Notes: generated by a model not told the origin, from the letters alone. A stretch of DNA of 64,000 nucleotides from DATEOR01 sp963841425 (GCA_963841425.1 CAWJCL010000002.1:868001-932000), one strand, 5' to 3'. Positions 1 to 9,057 are shown, numbered from the stretch's first letter. Made by a program: numbers and translations.

Positions 1-1009
1 CGACCCGGATGAGGATCTTGTTCAGGCGCGTCACCGCGGTCATCGGCGCCCACTTGTAGGCGCGCGCCCACCGAGGCCTCTGGTGGAGGGCGCCGAGGCG
101 CTCCTGCTGCGTGAACGAGTCGACCTTGATCACGAGCCCGTCGATCTCGTAGTCGAGGTCGATGCGGCGCTTTTCCCAGTCGCGGCATGCCTTCGCGACG
201 GATTCGATCGAATCGTGCAGTTCCGCGTAGGGATTCGTGCGGAAGCCGTGCCCACGCAGCCACTGGAGCGAGTCCCAGTGCCCTTCGCTCGCGAGCCCTT
301 CCCGGCGGCCGAGGCCGTGGATCCAGATCGAGAGCGGCCGCTCGGCGGTGATGGCCGAATCCTTCTGCCGCAGCGAGCCGGCGGCCGCGTTGCGGGGGTT
401 CGGCGTCGGCTTCTTTCCCTCGGCGACCAGCCGCTCGTTCAGCTCGTTGAACCCCGACAGCGGCAGGTAAACCTCCCCGCGCGCCTCGAGGAGCGACGGC
501 GGCGACTCGCCGTCCTCGAGCTGCATCCGCATCGAGATCGCCTTGATCGTCTTCAGGTTCGGCGTCACGTCCTCGCCGCGGAAACCGTCGCCGCGCGTCG
601 TGCCGCGAACGAAGACGCCGTCCTCGTAGAGGAGATTGATCGACAGGCCGTCGATCTTCGGCTCGGTGACGTATCGGACCTCGTCCGTGCCCAGGCGCTT
701 GACGACATCCGCGTGCCACTTCTCGAGCTGCTCGTCGGTCGTCACCTTCTCGAGCGAGCCCATCGGGGTCGGGTGCTCGATCTTCTCGAACTTGTCCGAG
801 GGGGGTGCGCCGACGCGTTGCGTCGGGCTGTCCGAGGTCTGCAGCTCAGGGTGCTCGCGCTCGAGGGCGAGGAGCTCGTCCCAGAGACGATCGAACTCGG
901 CGTCCGAGATCTCCGGCTCGTCGAGGACGTGGTAGCGGTAGAGGTGGTAGTCGACCCGGTCGCGAAGCTCGGCGATCCGAGCCTCGTCCGTCTGTGTCTT
1001 AGACGACAT
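1..1009 (-). CDS. ligA: NAD-dependent DNA ligase LigA (C-terminus beyond the window)
   Basis: This enzyme seals nicked DNA using NAD+ during replication and repair. Reading leftwards from ATG at 1009, about 336 residues are present: the Ia region and the adenylation domain. The nucleotidyl-lysine motif EPKIDG falls near residue 118, followed by GTTRGDG. The OB-fold, zinc finger, HhH and BRCT domains lie outside the window. Its first 11 bases overlap the end of the upstream HAD phosphatase gene, so the two are probably co-transcribed with truA. The family assignment is secure; only the missing end is unknown. Confidence 0.95.
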   Translation of the reverse strand, partial: MSSKTQTDEARIAELRDRVDYHLYRYHVLDEPEISDAEFDRLWDELLALEREHPELQTSDSPTQRVGAPPSDKFEKIEHPTPMGSLEKVTTDEQLEKWHADVVKRLGTDEVRYVTEPKIDGLSINLLYEDGVFVRGTTRGDGFRGEDVTPNLKTIKAISMRMQLEDGESPPSLLEARGEVYLPLSGFNELNERLVAEGKKPTPNPRNAAAGSLRQKDSAITAERPLSIWIHGLGRREGLASEGHWDSLQWLRGHGFRTNPYAELHDSIESVAKACRDWEKRRIDLDYEIDGLVIKVDSFTQQERLGALHQRPRWARAYKWAPMTAVTRLNKILIRV

Positions 1010-1634
1010 CGAGGAGCTCCTCCGGCGAGTGCACGACCGTGTCGGCACCCGCCTCGCGCAGGCGCTCGACAGGGTGGATCTTCCCCCAGGAAACCGCGAC
1101 GGTGAAGACGCCGGCCGCTTTGCCGGCGCCCATGTCGAAGGGCGAGTCGCCGACGAACGCCGCCTGCTCGGGCTCGGTGCCGAGGCGTTCGAGCGCGGTC
1201 AGCACCGGTTCCGGGTGCGGCTTGTGGTGCCGGGTCTGCTCCGAGGTGACGACGGTGTCGAAGTAGCGCTCGAGCGGAAGGATGGCGAAGGCGAGGTCCA
1301 CGGTCTTCCGCCTCTTCGCCGTGACGATGCCGAGCTGCCTCCCTTCGGCTTTCAGGCGCTCCAGGACGCGCTCGATGCCCTCGAAGGCGACGAGGTCGTC
1401 GTGGAGCGGCTCATTGTGCTCGCGGTAGACGCGGACGAGCTCGCCGGCACGGTCCTCGTCGAAGGCCCGCATCTGCTCGTAGATGTTGGACCCGCCCACC
1501 GCGGCCGCGAGCACCTCGTCCGGAATCTCCCGGGCGAGCACGGTCTTCGTCGCGTGGCGGAACGAGGAGAGGATGATCTCCCCCGAGTCGATCAGCGTGC
1601 CGTCGAGATCGAAGAGGACAGTCGGATAGCGCAT
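999..1634 (-). CDS. HAD-superfamily phosphatase, PpaX/phosphoglycolate phosphatase-like
   Basis: This 211-residue haloacid-dehalogenase hydrolase has the nucleophile motif DLDGTLIDS near residue 9, a motif-II Thr in VTAKRR, a motif-III Lys in HHKPHPEP and the metal-binding motif GDSPFDMGAGKAAG. The cap is the small helical subclass I type seen in pyrophosphatase PpaX and phosphoglycolate phosphatase. The physiological substrate cannot be read from the sequence. It starts 2 bases after truA and overlaps ligA by 11 bases, which suggests an operon. Confidence 0.88.
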   Translation of the reverse strand: MRYPTVLFDLDGTLIDSGEIILSSFRHATKTVLAREIPDEVLAAAVGGSNIYEQMRAFDEDRAGELVRVYREHNEPLHDDLVAFEGIERVLERLKAEGRQLGIVTAKRRKTVDLAFAILPLERYFDTVVTSEQTRHHKPHPEPVLTALERLGTEPEQAAFVGDSPFDMGAGKAAGVFTVAVSWGKIHPVERLREAGADTVVHSPEELLDVV

Positions 1635-1636
1635 GC

Positions 1637-2356
1637 CTAGTAGTGAACCTGCTCCAGATAGAGGCCCCGGGGCGGGGCGGTGGTCCCGGCTTCGTTGCGT
1701 GGACGCCCTTCGAGCAGACGCTTGAAGGCCGCCGGATCCACTTCCAGCATCGTACCGACCAGGGTTCTGACCATGTGTCGCAGGAAGCTGTCGGCGGTGA
1801 TCCGGAACTCGAGCGCCTCGGCGTCGCGGCGCCACTCTGCCTGCTCGACGACGCGGACGAACACCTCGTGCTGCGTCTCGGTCGGCGTGAAGGCGCGGAA
1901 GTCGTGCTCGCCCAGGAGGGCGGCCGCGCTCTCGGCGAGCGCGTCCTCGTCCACGGCGCGCGGCCACCAGAGCGAGCGGCGCCGTTCGAACGGAGACGAC
2001 GTCTCGCGGCGCCAGATCCGGTAGACGTAGGAGCGCCCGCGGGCGGAGAAGCGGGCATGAAAGCCTTCCTCCGCCTCCTCGGCCGCCACGACGGCGACGT
2101 CGCCCGCGAGGACGCCGTTCAGGGCAACAGGCGCGCGCCCCGGCGGGGGCCCCGTCGAGCCCGTGAAGCTCGCCACCTGCGCGAGCGCGTGAACGCCCGC
2201 GTCGGTCCGGCCCGCGACGGCGAGGCCCGTCCAGCCGGGAAAGACCTGGTCGAGCGCGGTGCTGAGCTCGCCCTCCACTGTTCGCTGTCCCGGCTGGGCG
2301 GCCCAGCCGGCGAAGTCCGTTCCGTCGTACTCGAGCGTCAGCTTGAAGGTCGCCAT
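1637..2356 (-). CDS. truA: tRNA pseudouridine(38-40) synthase TruA
   Basis: TruA isomerises uridines 38-40 in the anticodon stem-loop of many tRNAs. The 239-residue protein has the family start (LEYDGTDFAGWAAQPG), the catalytic Asp in GRTDAGVHA near residue 52, and the later RLLEGRPRNEAG-type segment. Its length is normal. In many actinobacteria truA sits just downstream of rplQ; here a plus-strand block with three genes separates them. ATG is at 2356. Confidence 0.95.
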   Translation of the reverse strand: MATFKLTLEYDGTDFAGWAAQPGQRTVEGELSTALDQVFPGWTGLAVAGRTDAGVHALAQVASFTGSTGPPPGRAPVALNGVLAGDVAVVAAEEAEEGFHARFSARGRSYVYRIWRRETSSPFERRRSLWWPRAVDEDALAESAAALLGEHDFRAFTPTETQHEVFVRVVEQAEWRRDAEALEFRITADSFLRHMVRTLVGTMLEVDPAAFKRLLEGRPRNEAGTTAPPRGLYLEQVHY

Positions 2357-2388
2357 GGCTCAATCTTTGCGGACGCCGTGTCGTCCTA

Positions 2389-3768
2389 GTGAGCGTGCGC
2401 GCCCTCATCCTGGTGGCGGCTGTCGCGATCATCCTCGCGGCCGGCTGTTTGTCCGGGAACGACAACGAGTCCACGACCGATGCCGTCCAGACAGCGGGAA
2501 GTGCGGAGGAACTGGTGCAGGCGGTGACCGCGGAGAGCCTGCGAGCCGACCTCGCAGCCCTGCAGCGCATCGCCGACGAGAACGGCGGAACGCGCGCCTC
2601 GGGAACGCACGGGTATGACGCGTCGGTCGCGTACGTCGCCGAGCAGCTACGCCAAGCCGGTTATGCGCCTCACCTGCAGCGCGTTCGCTACACGGACTCG
2701 CACGAGCTCGCCCCGCCCGAGCTCGCCCGCGTCTCCCCGGATCCGCTCACCTACGGCTACGCCGACGACTTCGTCTCCCTCCGCTACTCCGGTAGCGGCG
2801 TGGCCGACGGCCCGCTCGAGGCGGTCGCTGCCGATTCCGAGACGAGCGGCTGCAAGCCGTCCGACTTCGACGACTTCGACACCGGGGCGATCGCGCTCAT
2901 ACGGCGCGGAGGCTGCTTCTTCTCCGAGAAGGTCCGAAATGCAATCTCGGCGGGAGCCGCTGCCGTCATCGTCTTCAACGACGGATCGCCCGGGCATGAA
3001 GGGCCGATCGAGGCGACGCTCGTCCGCCCGGTCGAGGTCCCTGCACTCTCGCTCGCGAACGAGCTCGGTGAGTCGCTCGCCCAGCAGGCGGACGCCGGGC
3101 CCGTCCGGATGCGTGTGCACACGAGCGTCGAGGTGGGCCAGACGGAGGCAGCAAACGTGCTCGCCGACCTGCCCGGCGCGACAGAGGGGGCACCGCTCCT
3201 CCTGGGCGCACACCTCGATTCGGTCGAGAGCGGCCCCGGGATCAACGACAACGGCTCAGGGGTCGCGACGCTGCTCGAGCTCGCCGTACAGGCGCGAAGG
3301 CTCGGCATCCGGCCTGACCATCCCGTGCGCTTCGCGTTCTGGGCGGCCGAGGAGGCGGGGGAGTACGGCTCCAAGGAGTACGTGGCGAGCCTCGAGGACC
3401 CGGTCGACGACATCGCCTCAGTCGTGAACATCGACATGGTCGGATCGCCGAATCCGGAGGCCTACGTCTACGAAGGAGACGGCACGATCCAGGACGCCCT
3501 CAGTGAAGCGGTGCGCGCGGAGGGGCTCGATCCGGTCCCGGTCGACCTCCAGGGACGGTCCGACCACGCGGCGTTTCAGGAAGCCGGTATCCCGACGGGA
3601 GGCCTCTTCACGGGAGCCGACGAGCCCGCGCCCGACGGCAAGCCGCACGACAGCTGCTACCACCGCGCCTGCGACACGACCGAGAACGTCGACCTCGAGA
3701 TTCTCGAGAAGATGGCGGACGCTCTGGCGACCGCGGTCTTCGGCACCTTGACAAACTCCACTCCGTAA
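2389..3768 (+). CDS. Secreted M28-family metallopeptidase lipoprotein with PA domain
   Basis: The 459-residue protein begins with a lipoprotein signal (hydrophobic stretch, then LAAGC near residue 20). A protease-associated (PA) domain occupies roughly residues 125-240. The catalytic M28 domain follows, with every zinc ligand visible: His in GAHLDS, Asp in INDNGSG, the Glu pair in WAAEEAG, Asp in NIDMVG and His in RSDHAAF. It is probably a membrane-anchored, extracellular aminopeptidase; substrate preference is unknown. The start is GTG, divergent from truA by 32 bases. Its last bases contain the promoter of the downstream arsR-like gene. Confidence 0.9.
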   Translation: MSVRALILVAAVAIILAAGCLSGNDNESTTDAVQTAGSAEELVQAVTAESLRADLAALQRIADENGGTRASGTHGYDASVAYVAEQLRQAGYAPHLQRVRYTDSHELAPPELARVSPDPLTYGYADDFVSLRYSGSGVADGPLEAVAADSETSGCKPSDFDDFDTGAIALIRRGGCFFSEKVRNAISAGAAAVIVFNDGSPGHEGPIEATLVRPVEVPALSLANELGESLAQQADAGPVRMRVHTSVEVGQTEAANVLADLPGATEGAPLLLGAHLDSVESGPGINDNGSGVATLLELAVQARRLGIRPDHPVRFAFWAAEEAGEYGSKEYVASLEDPVDDIASVVNIDMVGSPNPEAYVYEGDGTIQDALSEAVRAEGLDPVPVDLQGRSDHAAFQEAGIPTGGLFTGADEPAPDGKPHDSCYHRACDTTENVDLEILEKMADALATAVFGTLTNSTP

Positions 3769-3799
3769 GTTAATACTTACCGTAAGCCATGGCTTACGG
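3748..3799 (+). promoter_or_regulatory. Promoter and tandem palindromic operators of the ArsR-type gene
   Basis: A near-consensus promoter is visible: TTGACA at 3748-3753, a 17-base spacer, and TAATAC at 3771-3776. Two inverted repeats cover it. One is GTAAGT-TAAT-ACTTAC at 3765-3780, over the -10. The other is the perfect 20-base palindrome CCGTAAGCCATGGCTTACGG at 3780-3799, which contains the ATG of the repressor gene. Both share GTAAG/CTTAC half-sites. The predicted transcript start lies about 5 bases before the ATG, so the mRNA would be nearly leaderless. Autorepression by the encoded ArsR protein is an inference. Confidence 0.8.
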
Positions 3800-4112
3800 A
3801 GATGCCATACAAGCGCTGGCAGACCCCACGCGGCGAACCGTGTTCGAACGGCTCCGCCGTGGGCCGCAGCCGGTCGTCGAGCTTGCGCGGGGCCTCCACG
3901 TCTCACGCCCCGCGGTCTCGCAGCATCTCCGCGTGCTCAAGGAGGCCGGCCTCGTCCGCGACCGCAGAGAGGGCACACGCCACTACTACAGCGTCGACTC
4001 AGGCGCGCTCGCCGAGCTGCGCGAGTACTTCGAGAGCTTCTGGGAGGACGCGCTCGCCGCGTTCAAGGAAGCCGCAGAGAAAGGAGAACCCGATGAGCCA
4101 GCAAACGAGTGA
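3789..4112 (+). CDS. ArsR-family winged-helix repressor
   Basis: This 107-residue protein is a compact winged helix with the recognition region HVSRPAVSQHLRVLKEAGLV and the wing DRREGTRHYYSV. There is no CxC metal-sensing pair, so it resembles the non-metal ArsR proteins (SdpR-like) that are usually paired with an AHSA1/SRPBCC protein, as here. The ATG lies inside a perfect palindrome and no Shine-Dalgarno is visible, in keeping with near-leaderless translation. Its last 20 bases overlap the next gene. Confidence 0.9.
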   Translation: MAYGDAIQALADPTRRTVFERLRRGPQPVVELARGLHVSRPAVSQHLRVLKEAGLVRDRREGTRHYYSVDSGALAELREYFESFWEDALAAFKEAAEKGEPDEPANE

Positions 4113-4548
4113 GCTCGTCATCCGCAAGTCCGTCACCGTGTCGGTGCCGCCCGAGCAAGCGTTCCGCGTCTTCACCGAGGGAATTGCCTCCTGGTGGCCG
4201 ATGCACGAACACGCGGTCGAGACCGACAAGGCCGAGGCGGTCGTGCTCGAGGGCCAGGTCGGCGGACGGCTCTATGAACGCACGAGCGAAGGCGTAGAGC
4301 ACGCCTGGGGCGTCGTGACCGCCTGGGAACCGCCCGACCGGGTCGCCTTCACCTGGCATCCGGGGCGAGACGAGAAGACCGAACAGGAGATCGAGGTCAC
4401 GTTCGCGTCCGAAGGAACGACGACGCGCGTGGAGCTCTGTCACGCGGGCTGGGAGCGATACGGCGAGAAGGTCGCCGAGTCGATGTCGCACTACGACAGC
4501 GGCTGGACGACCGTCCTCGGCTCCTTCGCCGAGGCCGCAACCGGCTGA
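4093..4548 (+). CDS. SRPBCC (AHSA1/START-like) domain protein
   Basis: The 151-residue protein is a single AHSA1-type SRPBCC domain. It opens with a KSVTVSVPPEQAFRVFTEG segment and contains the WWPMHEH, GGRLYE and TWHPG motifs that line the hydrophobic cavity in this family. Proteins of this kind often follow an ArsR repressor in a two-gene operon; the ligand is unknown. The start is ATG at 4093, preceded by AAAGGAGAA. It overlaps arsR by 20 bases and converges on rplQ with a 4-base gap. Confidence 0.85.
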   Translation: MSQQTSELVIRKSVTVSVPPEQAFRVFTEGIASWWPMHEHAVETDKAEAVVLEGQVGGRLYERTSEGVEHAWGVVTAWEPPDRVAFTWHPGRDEKTEQEIEVTFASEGTTTRVELCHAGWERYGEKVAESMSHYDSGWTTVLGSFAEAATG

Positions 4549-4552
4549 CGGC

Positions 4553-4960
4553 CTAGGTCGTGGAGGCGGCTGCCGCCGCGGCCGGGATGCCGGCGGCGCG
4601 CGGCACGTAGTCCACGAGCTCGAGGTAGACCATGAGGGCCGCGTCTCCCTGGCGCGGCCCGATCTTCACGATGCGCGTGTAGCCGCCGGGCCGCTCAGCG
4701 AAGCGCGGCGCGACCTCGTCGAAGAGGATGTGCGCGATCTCCTTCGAGCGGAGGAACGCGACGGCCTGCCGGTGTGCGGCGACGTCGCCGCGCTTGCCGA
4801 GCGTGATCATCTGCTCGACGATCGGGCGGACCTCCTTGGCCTTGGCCTCGGTGGTCCTGATGCGCCCGTGCTCGATCAGCGCCGCGGAGAGGTTGGCGTA
4901 GAGGGCCTTCCTGTGCGCCGCGTCGCGACCGAGCTTCCTGCCGGACTTCTGGTGCCTCAC
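4553..4960 (-). CDS. rplQ: 50S ribosomal protein L17
   Basis: L17 sits near the peptide exit region of the large subunit. The 135-residue protein starts with the family signature RHQKSGRKLGRD and carries a short Ala-rich tail after the conserved core. It is the last gene of the alpha section of the superoperon, downstream of rpoA. The start is GTG at 4960, and that G-T-G is shared with the stop of small ORF copy A (TGGTGA). GAGGTGAC upstream is the ribosome-binding site. Confidence 0.97.
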   Translation of the reverse strand: MRHQKSGRKLGRDAAHRKALYANLSAALIEHGRIRTTEAKAKEVRPIVEQMITLGKRGDVAAHRQAVAFLRSKEIAHILFDEVAPRFAERPGGYTRIVKIGPRQGDAALMVYLELVDYVPRAAGIPAAAAAASTT

Positions 4961-5127
4961 CAGCCGTCACCTCGCGAGCAGATCGTGCCGATCGCACGCG
5001 AAACCCGAGTCCCGGCAGGACGCGGGGAGCGCGCGTAGCCGGAGGCTACGGGTGCGACCGAGGACGCCCCGGGGCGAAGCGTCGCAGCGCCGCGAGTGGT
5101 GCGAGGTGCGAGCGCGGAGGCGGCCAC
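4957..5127 (-). CDS. Repeated small ORF, copy A (between rpoA and rplQ)
   Basis: A 56-codon frame opens with GTG 4 bases after the rpoA stop and closes with TGA overlapping the GTG of rplQ. It contains the family core ASSVAPVASGYARS and ends ICSRGDGW. Six other frames in this window align with it. A 17-base inverted repeat (5034-5050) lies in the core and is copied in most family members. The last codons double as the rplQ Shine-Dalgarno. No known domain is recognised. It may be a coding gene, a coupling spacer or an in-frame repeat. Confidence 0.55.
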   Translation of the reverse strand: MAASALAPRTTRGAATLRPGASSVAPVASGYARSPRPAGTRVSRAIGTICSRGDGW

Positions 5128-5131
5128 CAAA

Positions 5132-6097
5132 CTATTCGTCCCTGAGGGTCAGACCGTGGGCCTGGAGGGTCTCGCGGACTTCCTCGATCGACTTCTTGCC
5201 GAAGTTCGGGATCGCGGCGAGCTCGCTCTCCGTCTTGGTGACGAGGTCGCCGATCGTCTCGATCCCGACGCGCTTGAGGCAGTTGTAGCTCCGCACGCCG
5301 AGCTCGAGCTCCTCGATCGGGAAGTTCTCCATCCCGTGCGCCTGCGGCGCCTCGACGCCGGCGTCCTCGCCGACGGTCTCGCCGAAGCCCTCGATGCGCT
5401 CGAGATCGGTGAAGATGGCGAGCTGGCGGATGAGGATCTCGGCGCCCTGACCAATCGCGTCGCGCGGGGCGAGCGAACCGTCAGTCGTGACGTCGAGGGT
5501 CAGCTTGTCGTAGTCGGTGCGCTGACCGACGCGGGCCGCCTCGACCTCGTACGAGACGCGGCGGACCGGCGAGAAGATGGAGTCGACGGGGATGACGCCG
5601 ATCGTGTGCTCCGGCCCGCGGTTGAGCTCGGCCGGGACGTAGCCGCGGCCGCGTCCGATCGTGAGCGTGATCTCGAGCCGGCCCTTATCCGAGAGGTTCG
5701 CCACTTCGAGCTCGGGGTTGAGGATCTCGAGGTCGGCGGGAGCTTCGATGTCGGCTGCCGTGACGGCGCCTGGACCCTTCTTGTCGAGGCGCACCTCGAT
5801 CTCGGGCGAGTCTCCGTGCAGGAGGCAGACCAGGTTCTTGAGGTTGAGGATGATGTCGGTCACGTCCTCGCGAACGCCCTTGAGCGTCGTGAACTCGTGC
5901 GCAACGCCTTCGATCTTCACCGAAGTGACCGCGGCCCCCTCGAGGGACGAGAGGAGCACGCGGCGCAGCGAGTTGCCGAACGTGTAGCCGAAGCCGCGGT
6001 CGAGAGGCTCGATGACGAAGACGCCGCGGTCCTCGTTGACCTCCTCGTGGGTGATCTTCGGCACCTGGAATTCCATGAGAGAAGTTCGTGTAGCCAT
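5132..6097 (-). CDS. rpoA: DNA-directed RNA polymerase alpha subunit
   Basis: Alpha dimerises to nucleate RNA polymerase assembly. The 321-residue protein has the N-terminal assembly domain (FGYTFGNSLRRVLLSSLEGAAV near residues 37-58), a linker, and the C-terminal helix-hairpin-helix domain that contacts UP elements and activators (SYNCLKRVGIETIGDL). The start is ATG at 6097, with AAGGAAGGC just upstream. It lies between rpsD and rplQ as in most bacteria. Confidence 0.98.
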   Translation of the reverse strand: MATRTSLMEFQVPKITHEEVNEDRGVFVIEPLDRGFGYTFGNSLRRVLLSSLEGAAVTSVKIEGVAHEFTTLKGVREDVTDIILNLKNLVCLLHGDSPEIEVRLDKKGPGAVTAADIEAPADLEILNPELEVANLSDKGRLEITLTIGRGRGYVPAELNRGPEHTIGVIPVDSIFSPVRRVSYEVEAARVGQRTDYDKLTLDVTTDGSLAPRDAIGQGAEILIRQLAIFTDLERIEGFGETVGEDAGVEAPQAHGMENFPIEELELGVRSYNCLKRVGIETIGDLVTKTESELAAIPNFGKKSIEEVRETLQAHGLTLRDE

Positions 6098-6115
6098 GCC
6101 TTCCTTTGCTTCGCG

Positions 6116-6735
<620 letters not shown>

Positions 6736-6736
<1 letters not shown>

Positions 6737-7140
6737 CAGACGCGCCTCCGCTTCTTCGGACGGACGCCGTTATGCGCCTGTGGCGAGACGTCGCGGACGC
6801 CGAGGATCTCGAGGCCGGCTGCCTGGAGCGAGCGGATGGCCGTCTCGCGCCCCGAGCCCGGGCCCTTGACGAAGACCTCAACCTTCTGCAGGCCGTGCTC
6901 CATGCCCTTCTTCGCGCACGAGTCGGCGGTCACCTGAGCGGCGAACGGCGTCGACTTGCGGGAGCCCTTGAAGCCGGCCGAGCCGGCGCTCTCCCACGCG
7001 ATGACGTTCCCCTCCTTGTCGGTGAGTGTGACGATCGTGTTGTTGAAGGACGTCTTGATGTGCGCCTGGCCGATGGCGATGTTCTTCTTGACGCGCCGGC
7101 GCGCGCGGCCCTTCGTCGCTTGCTTGCGGGGGGGTGCCAT
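6736..7140 (-). CDS. rpsK: 30S ribosomal protein S11
   Basis: S11 lines the small-subunit platform near the 3' end of 16S rRNA. The 134-residue protein carries the conserved NTIVTLTDKEGNVIAWESAG and GPGSGRETAIRSLQ segments, and a basic tail VRPKKRRRV. Its ATG shares bases with the rpsM stop (TAATG), and its own stop overlaps rpsD. Confidence 0.97.
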
Positions 7141-7523
7141 TAAGTCTTGGTCGGAGCCTTCTTGCCCCGCCCCACTGTCTTCTTCGGGCCCTTGCGCGTC
7201 CGCGCGTTCGTCTTCGTGCGCTGGCCGTTGACCGGCAGGCCCCGGCGGTGGCGCACGCCGCGGTAGGCACCGATCTCCTGGAGACGCTTGATCGCCTGCG
7301 AGCGCTCACGGCGGAGGTCGCCCTCCACCTGGAGGTCGCCATCGATGTAGTTGCGAAGCTTGGTGATCTCGGGATCGGTGAGGTCGCGCACCTTCTCGTC
7401 GGGCGAGAGCCCGAGCTCGGCGCAGACCTTGCGCGCGGTCGCCGGTCCGATGCCGTAGATATACGTCAATCCGACCTCGAGGCGCTTCTCGCGCGGGAGA
7501 TTAACTCCTGCAATTCGTGCCAA
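7140..7523 (-). CDS. rpsM: 30S ribosomal protein S13
   Basis: S13 sits in the head of the small subunit and contacts P-site tRNA. The 127-residue protein begins ARIAGVNLPREKR and includes the helix-hairpin region YIYGIGPATA and the conserved RGLPVNGQRTKTNARTRKG. The start is TTG at 7523, immediately after the rpmJ stop (TAATTG). A TTG start on such an abundant protein, with no gap, suggests dependence on coupling from rpmJ. Confidence 0.95.
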   Translation of the reverse strand: MARIAGVNLPREKRLEVGLTYIYGIGPATARKVCAELGLSPDEKVRDLTDPEITKLRNYIDGDLQVEGDLRRERSQAIKRLQEIGAYRGVRHRRGLPVNGQRTKTNARTRKGPKKTVGRGKKAPTKT

Positions 7524-7637
7524 TTAACCCTGCCTTTGCTTGTGTCGCGGATTCGTGCAAATGACCAGCACCTTGCCGTGCCGCTTGATCACGCGGCAGC
7601 GGTCACACATGGGTTTGACGGATGCTCTGACTTTCAT
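7524..7637 (-). CDS. rpmJ: 50S ribosomal protein L36, zinc form
   Basis: This 37-residue protein (MKVRASVKPMCDRCR...) has the L36 zinc ligands: Cys in CDRC, then Cys in VICTN and His in PRHKQRQG. It is the smallest large-subunit protein. It begins with ATG at 7637 and its TAA touches the TTG of rpsM. The usual upstream neighbour infA is absent: only 77 non-coding bases separate rpmJ from map. Confidence 0.95.
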   Translation of the reverse strand: MKVRASVKPMCDRCRVIKRHGKVLVICTNPRHKQRQG

Positions 7638-7714
7638 GGGAAGGTGCGGCAAGCCACGGCAAGACCCGGCCCGGCCGCGACTCTCAATGCTAGCAAACGC
7701 CGTCCAGCAGCCGT

Positions 7715-8473
7715 CTAGACGCGGACGCCGGCGGCGGTGAGGATGCGGGGGCCGTTCTGGGTCACCGCGACCGTGTGCTCGAAATGGGCGGCAAGCGAGT
7801 CGTCGCGCGTGTAGATCGACCAGCGGTCGTCGCCCGTGTAGACGCCGGCCTCTCCCGCGGTGATCATCGGCTCGATGGCGAGCGTCATCCCCGGCTGGAG
7901 GAGCGGGCCGCGGCCCGGCTCGCCGAAATTCGGGATCTGGGGCTCCTCGTGCATCGAGCGCCCCACTCCGTGGCCGACGAGCTCACGGACGACCGCGAAG
8001 CCTGCTTCCTCGGTGGCGCGCTGAACGGCGGCGGAGATGTCGCCGATGCGGTTGCCGGCTTGTGCCTGCTCGATCCCGGCCTCAAGGGCCGCCTGTCCCG
8101 CCTCGAGGAGTCGCTGCGAGCTCTCCGGGATCTCCCCCACGGCGAACGTGTACGCCGAGTCCGCCACGTAGCCGTCGAGCGTGACCCCGACGTCCACTGA
8201 GAGGAGGTCGCCCTCGTCGATCCGGTAGGCGCCCGGGATCCCGTGCACCACCATCGAGTTCGGCGACGTGCAGATGGAGGCGGGAAAGCCCCGGTAGCCC
8301 TTGAACGTGGGCACGCCGCCGTGCGCGCGGATGTACTCCTCGGCGACCTCGTCGAGGTCCTGGGTGGTCATGCCCGGGCGGACGGCTTCGCCGAGAAGCG
8401 CGAGCGTGTCGGCGACGACCCGGCCGGCGCGGGCCATCGTCTCGATCTCGGCGTTCGACTTTCGTTCGATCAT
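7715..8473 (-). CDS. map: Type I methionine aminopeptidase
   Basis: Map removes the initiator methionine from nascent proteins. The 252-residue sequence has the five metal ligands of the pita-bread fold: Asp in LLSVDVGV, Asp in VADSAYTF, His in GHGVGRSMHEEP, Glu in LAIEPM and Glu in HFEHTVAV. No SH3-binding N-terminal extension is present, so it is subtype Ia-like. Its ATG overlaps the adk stop (ATGA). Confidence 0.97.
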   Translation of the reverse strand: MIERKSNAEIETMARAGRVVADTLALLGEAVRPGMTTQDLDEVAEEYIRAHGGVPTFKGYRGFPASICTSPNSMVVHGIPGAYRIDEGDLLSVDVGVTLDGYVADSAYTFAVGEIPESSQRLLEAGQAALEAGIEQAQAGNRIGDISAAVQRATEEAGFAVVRELVGHGVGRSMHEEPQIPNFGEPGRGPLLQPGMTLAIEPMITAGEAGVYTGDDRWSIYTRDDSLAAHFEHTVAVTQNGPRILTAAGVRV

Positions 8474-9048
8474 CGTGCCGCGGCAGCCTGCAGGACCTGC
8501 TGAACCTCTGCGAAGACGTCCTCGATGGAGCGCTCGGCATGGATGCCGACGAGGAGCCCCCGCGCCCGGTAGAACTCGACCAACTCCTCCGGAATTCGCA
8601 TCGTCTCCATGCGCCGGTGGATGATCTCCGGAGTATCGTCTTCGCGACGCTGTTCGAGGGCGCGCTTGAGGAGCCGCTGCTCGGCGAGCTCCTCTGACAG
8701 ATGGAAGTCGAGCACGACGGTGATCTCGCGGTCGGTGTCGCCGAGAATCGAATCGAGCGCCTCAGCCTGTGGCAGCGTGCGCGGGAAACCGTCGAGGACG
8801 AAGCCGTCCATCGTGTCCGCCTGCGAGAGGCGCTCGCGGACAACCTCGATCGTCAGGTCGTCGGGGACGAGCTCCCCCTTCTCCATGTAGGGCTGCACCT
8901 TCTCGCCGAGCGCGCTCTCGGCCGCAACCGAGGCGCGGTACATGTCGCCCGTGTTGATGTGCGGAGCACCTGTCTCCGCCGCGATGAGATCAGCCTGGGT
9001 GCCCTTGCCGGCTCCCGGGGGGCCGAGGATGACGATGTCGAGTGCCAA
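8470..9048 (-). CDS. adk: Adenylate kinase, short-lid form
   Basis: Adenylate kinase interconverts ATP+AMP and 2 ADP. The 192-residue protein has the P-loop GPPGAGKGTQ near residues 9-18, the AMP-binding segment NTGDMYRA and the DGFPRT motif. The LID is the short form without zinc cysteines, as in many actinobacteria. The start is TTG at 9048, with AAGG seven bases upstream. It follows secY in the usual spc order. Confidence 0.96.
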   Translation of the reverse strand: MALDIVILGPPGAGKGTQADLIAAETGAPHINTGDMYRASVAAESALGEKVQPYMEKGELVPDDLTIEVVRERLSQADTMDGFVLDGFPRTLPQAEALDSILGDTDREITVVLDFHLSEELAEQRLLKRALEQRREDDTPEIIHRRMETMRIPEELVEFYRARGLLVGIHAERSIEDVFAEVQQVLQAAAAR

Positions 9049-9057
9049 GGGGCGACC

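Noticed and set aside
83..1105. Plus-strand frame opposite ligA
   Set aside because: The minus strand encodes a clear ligase adenylation domain, including the KIDG motif.
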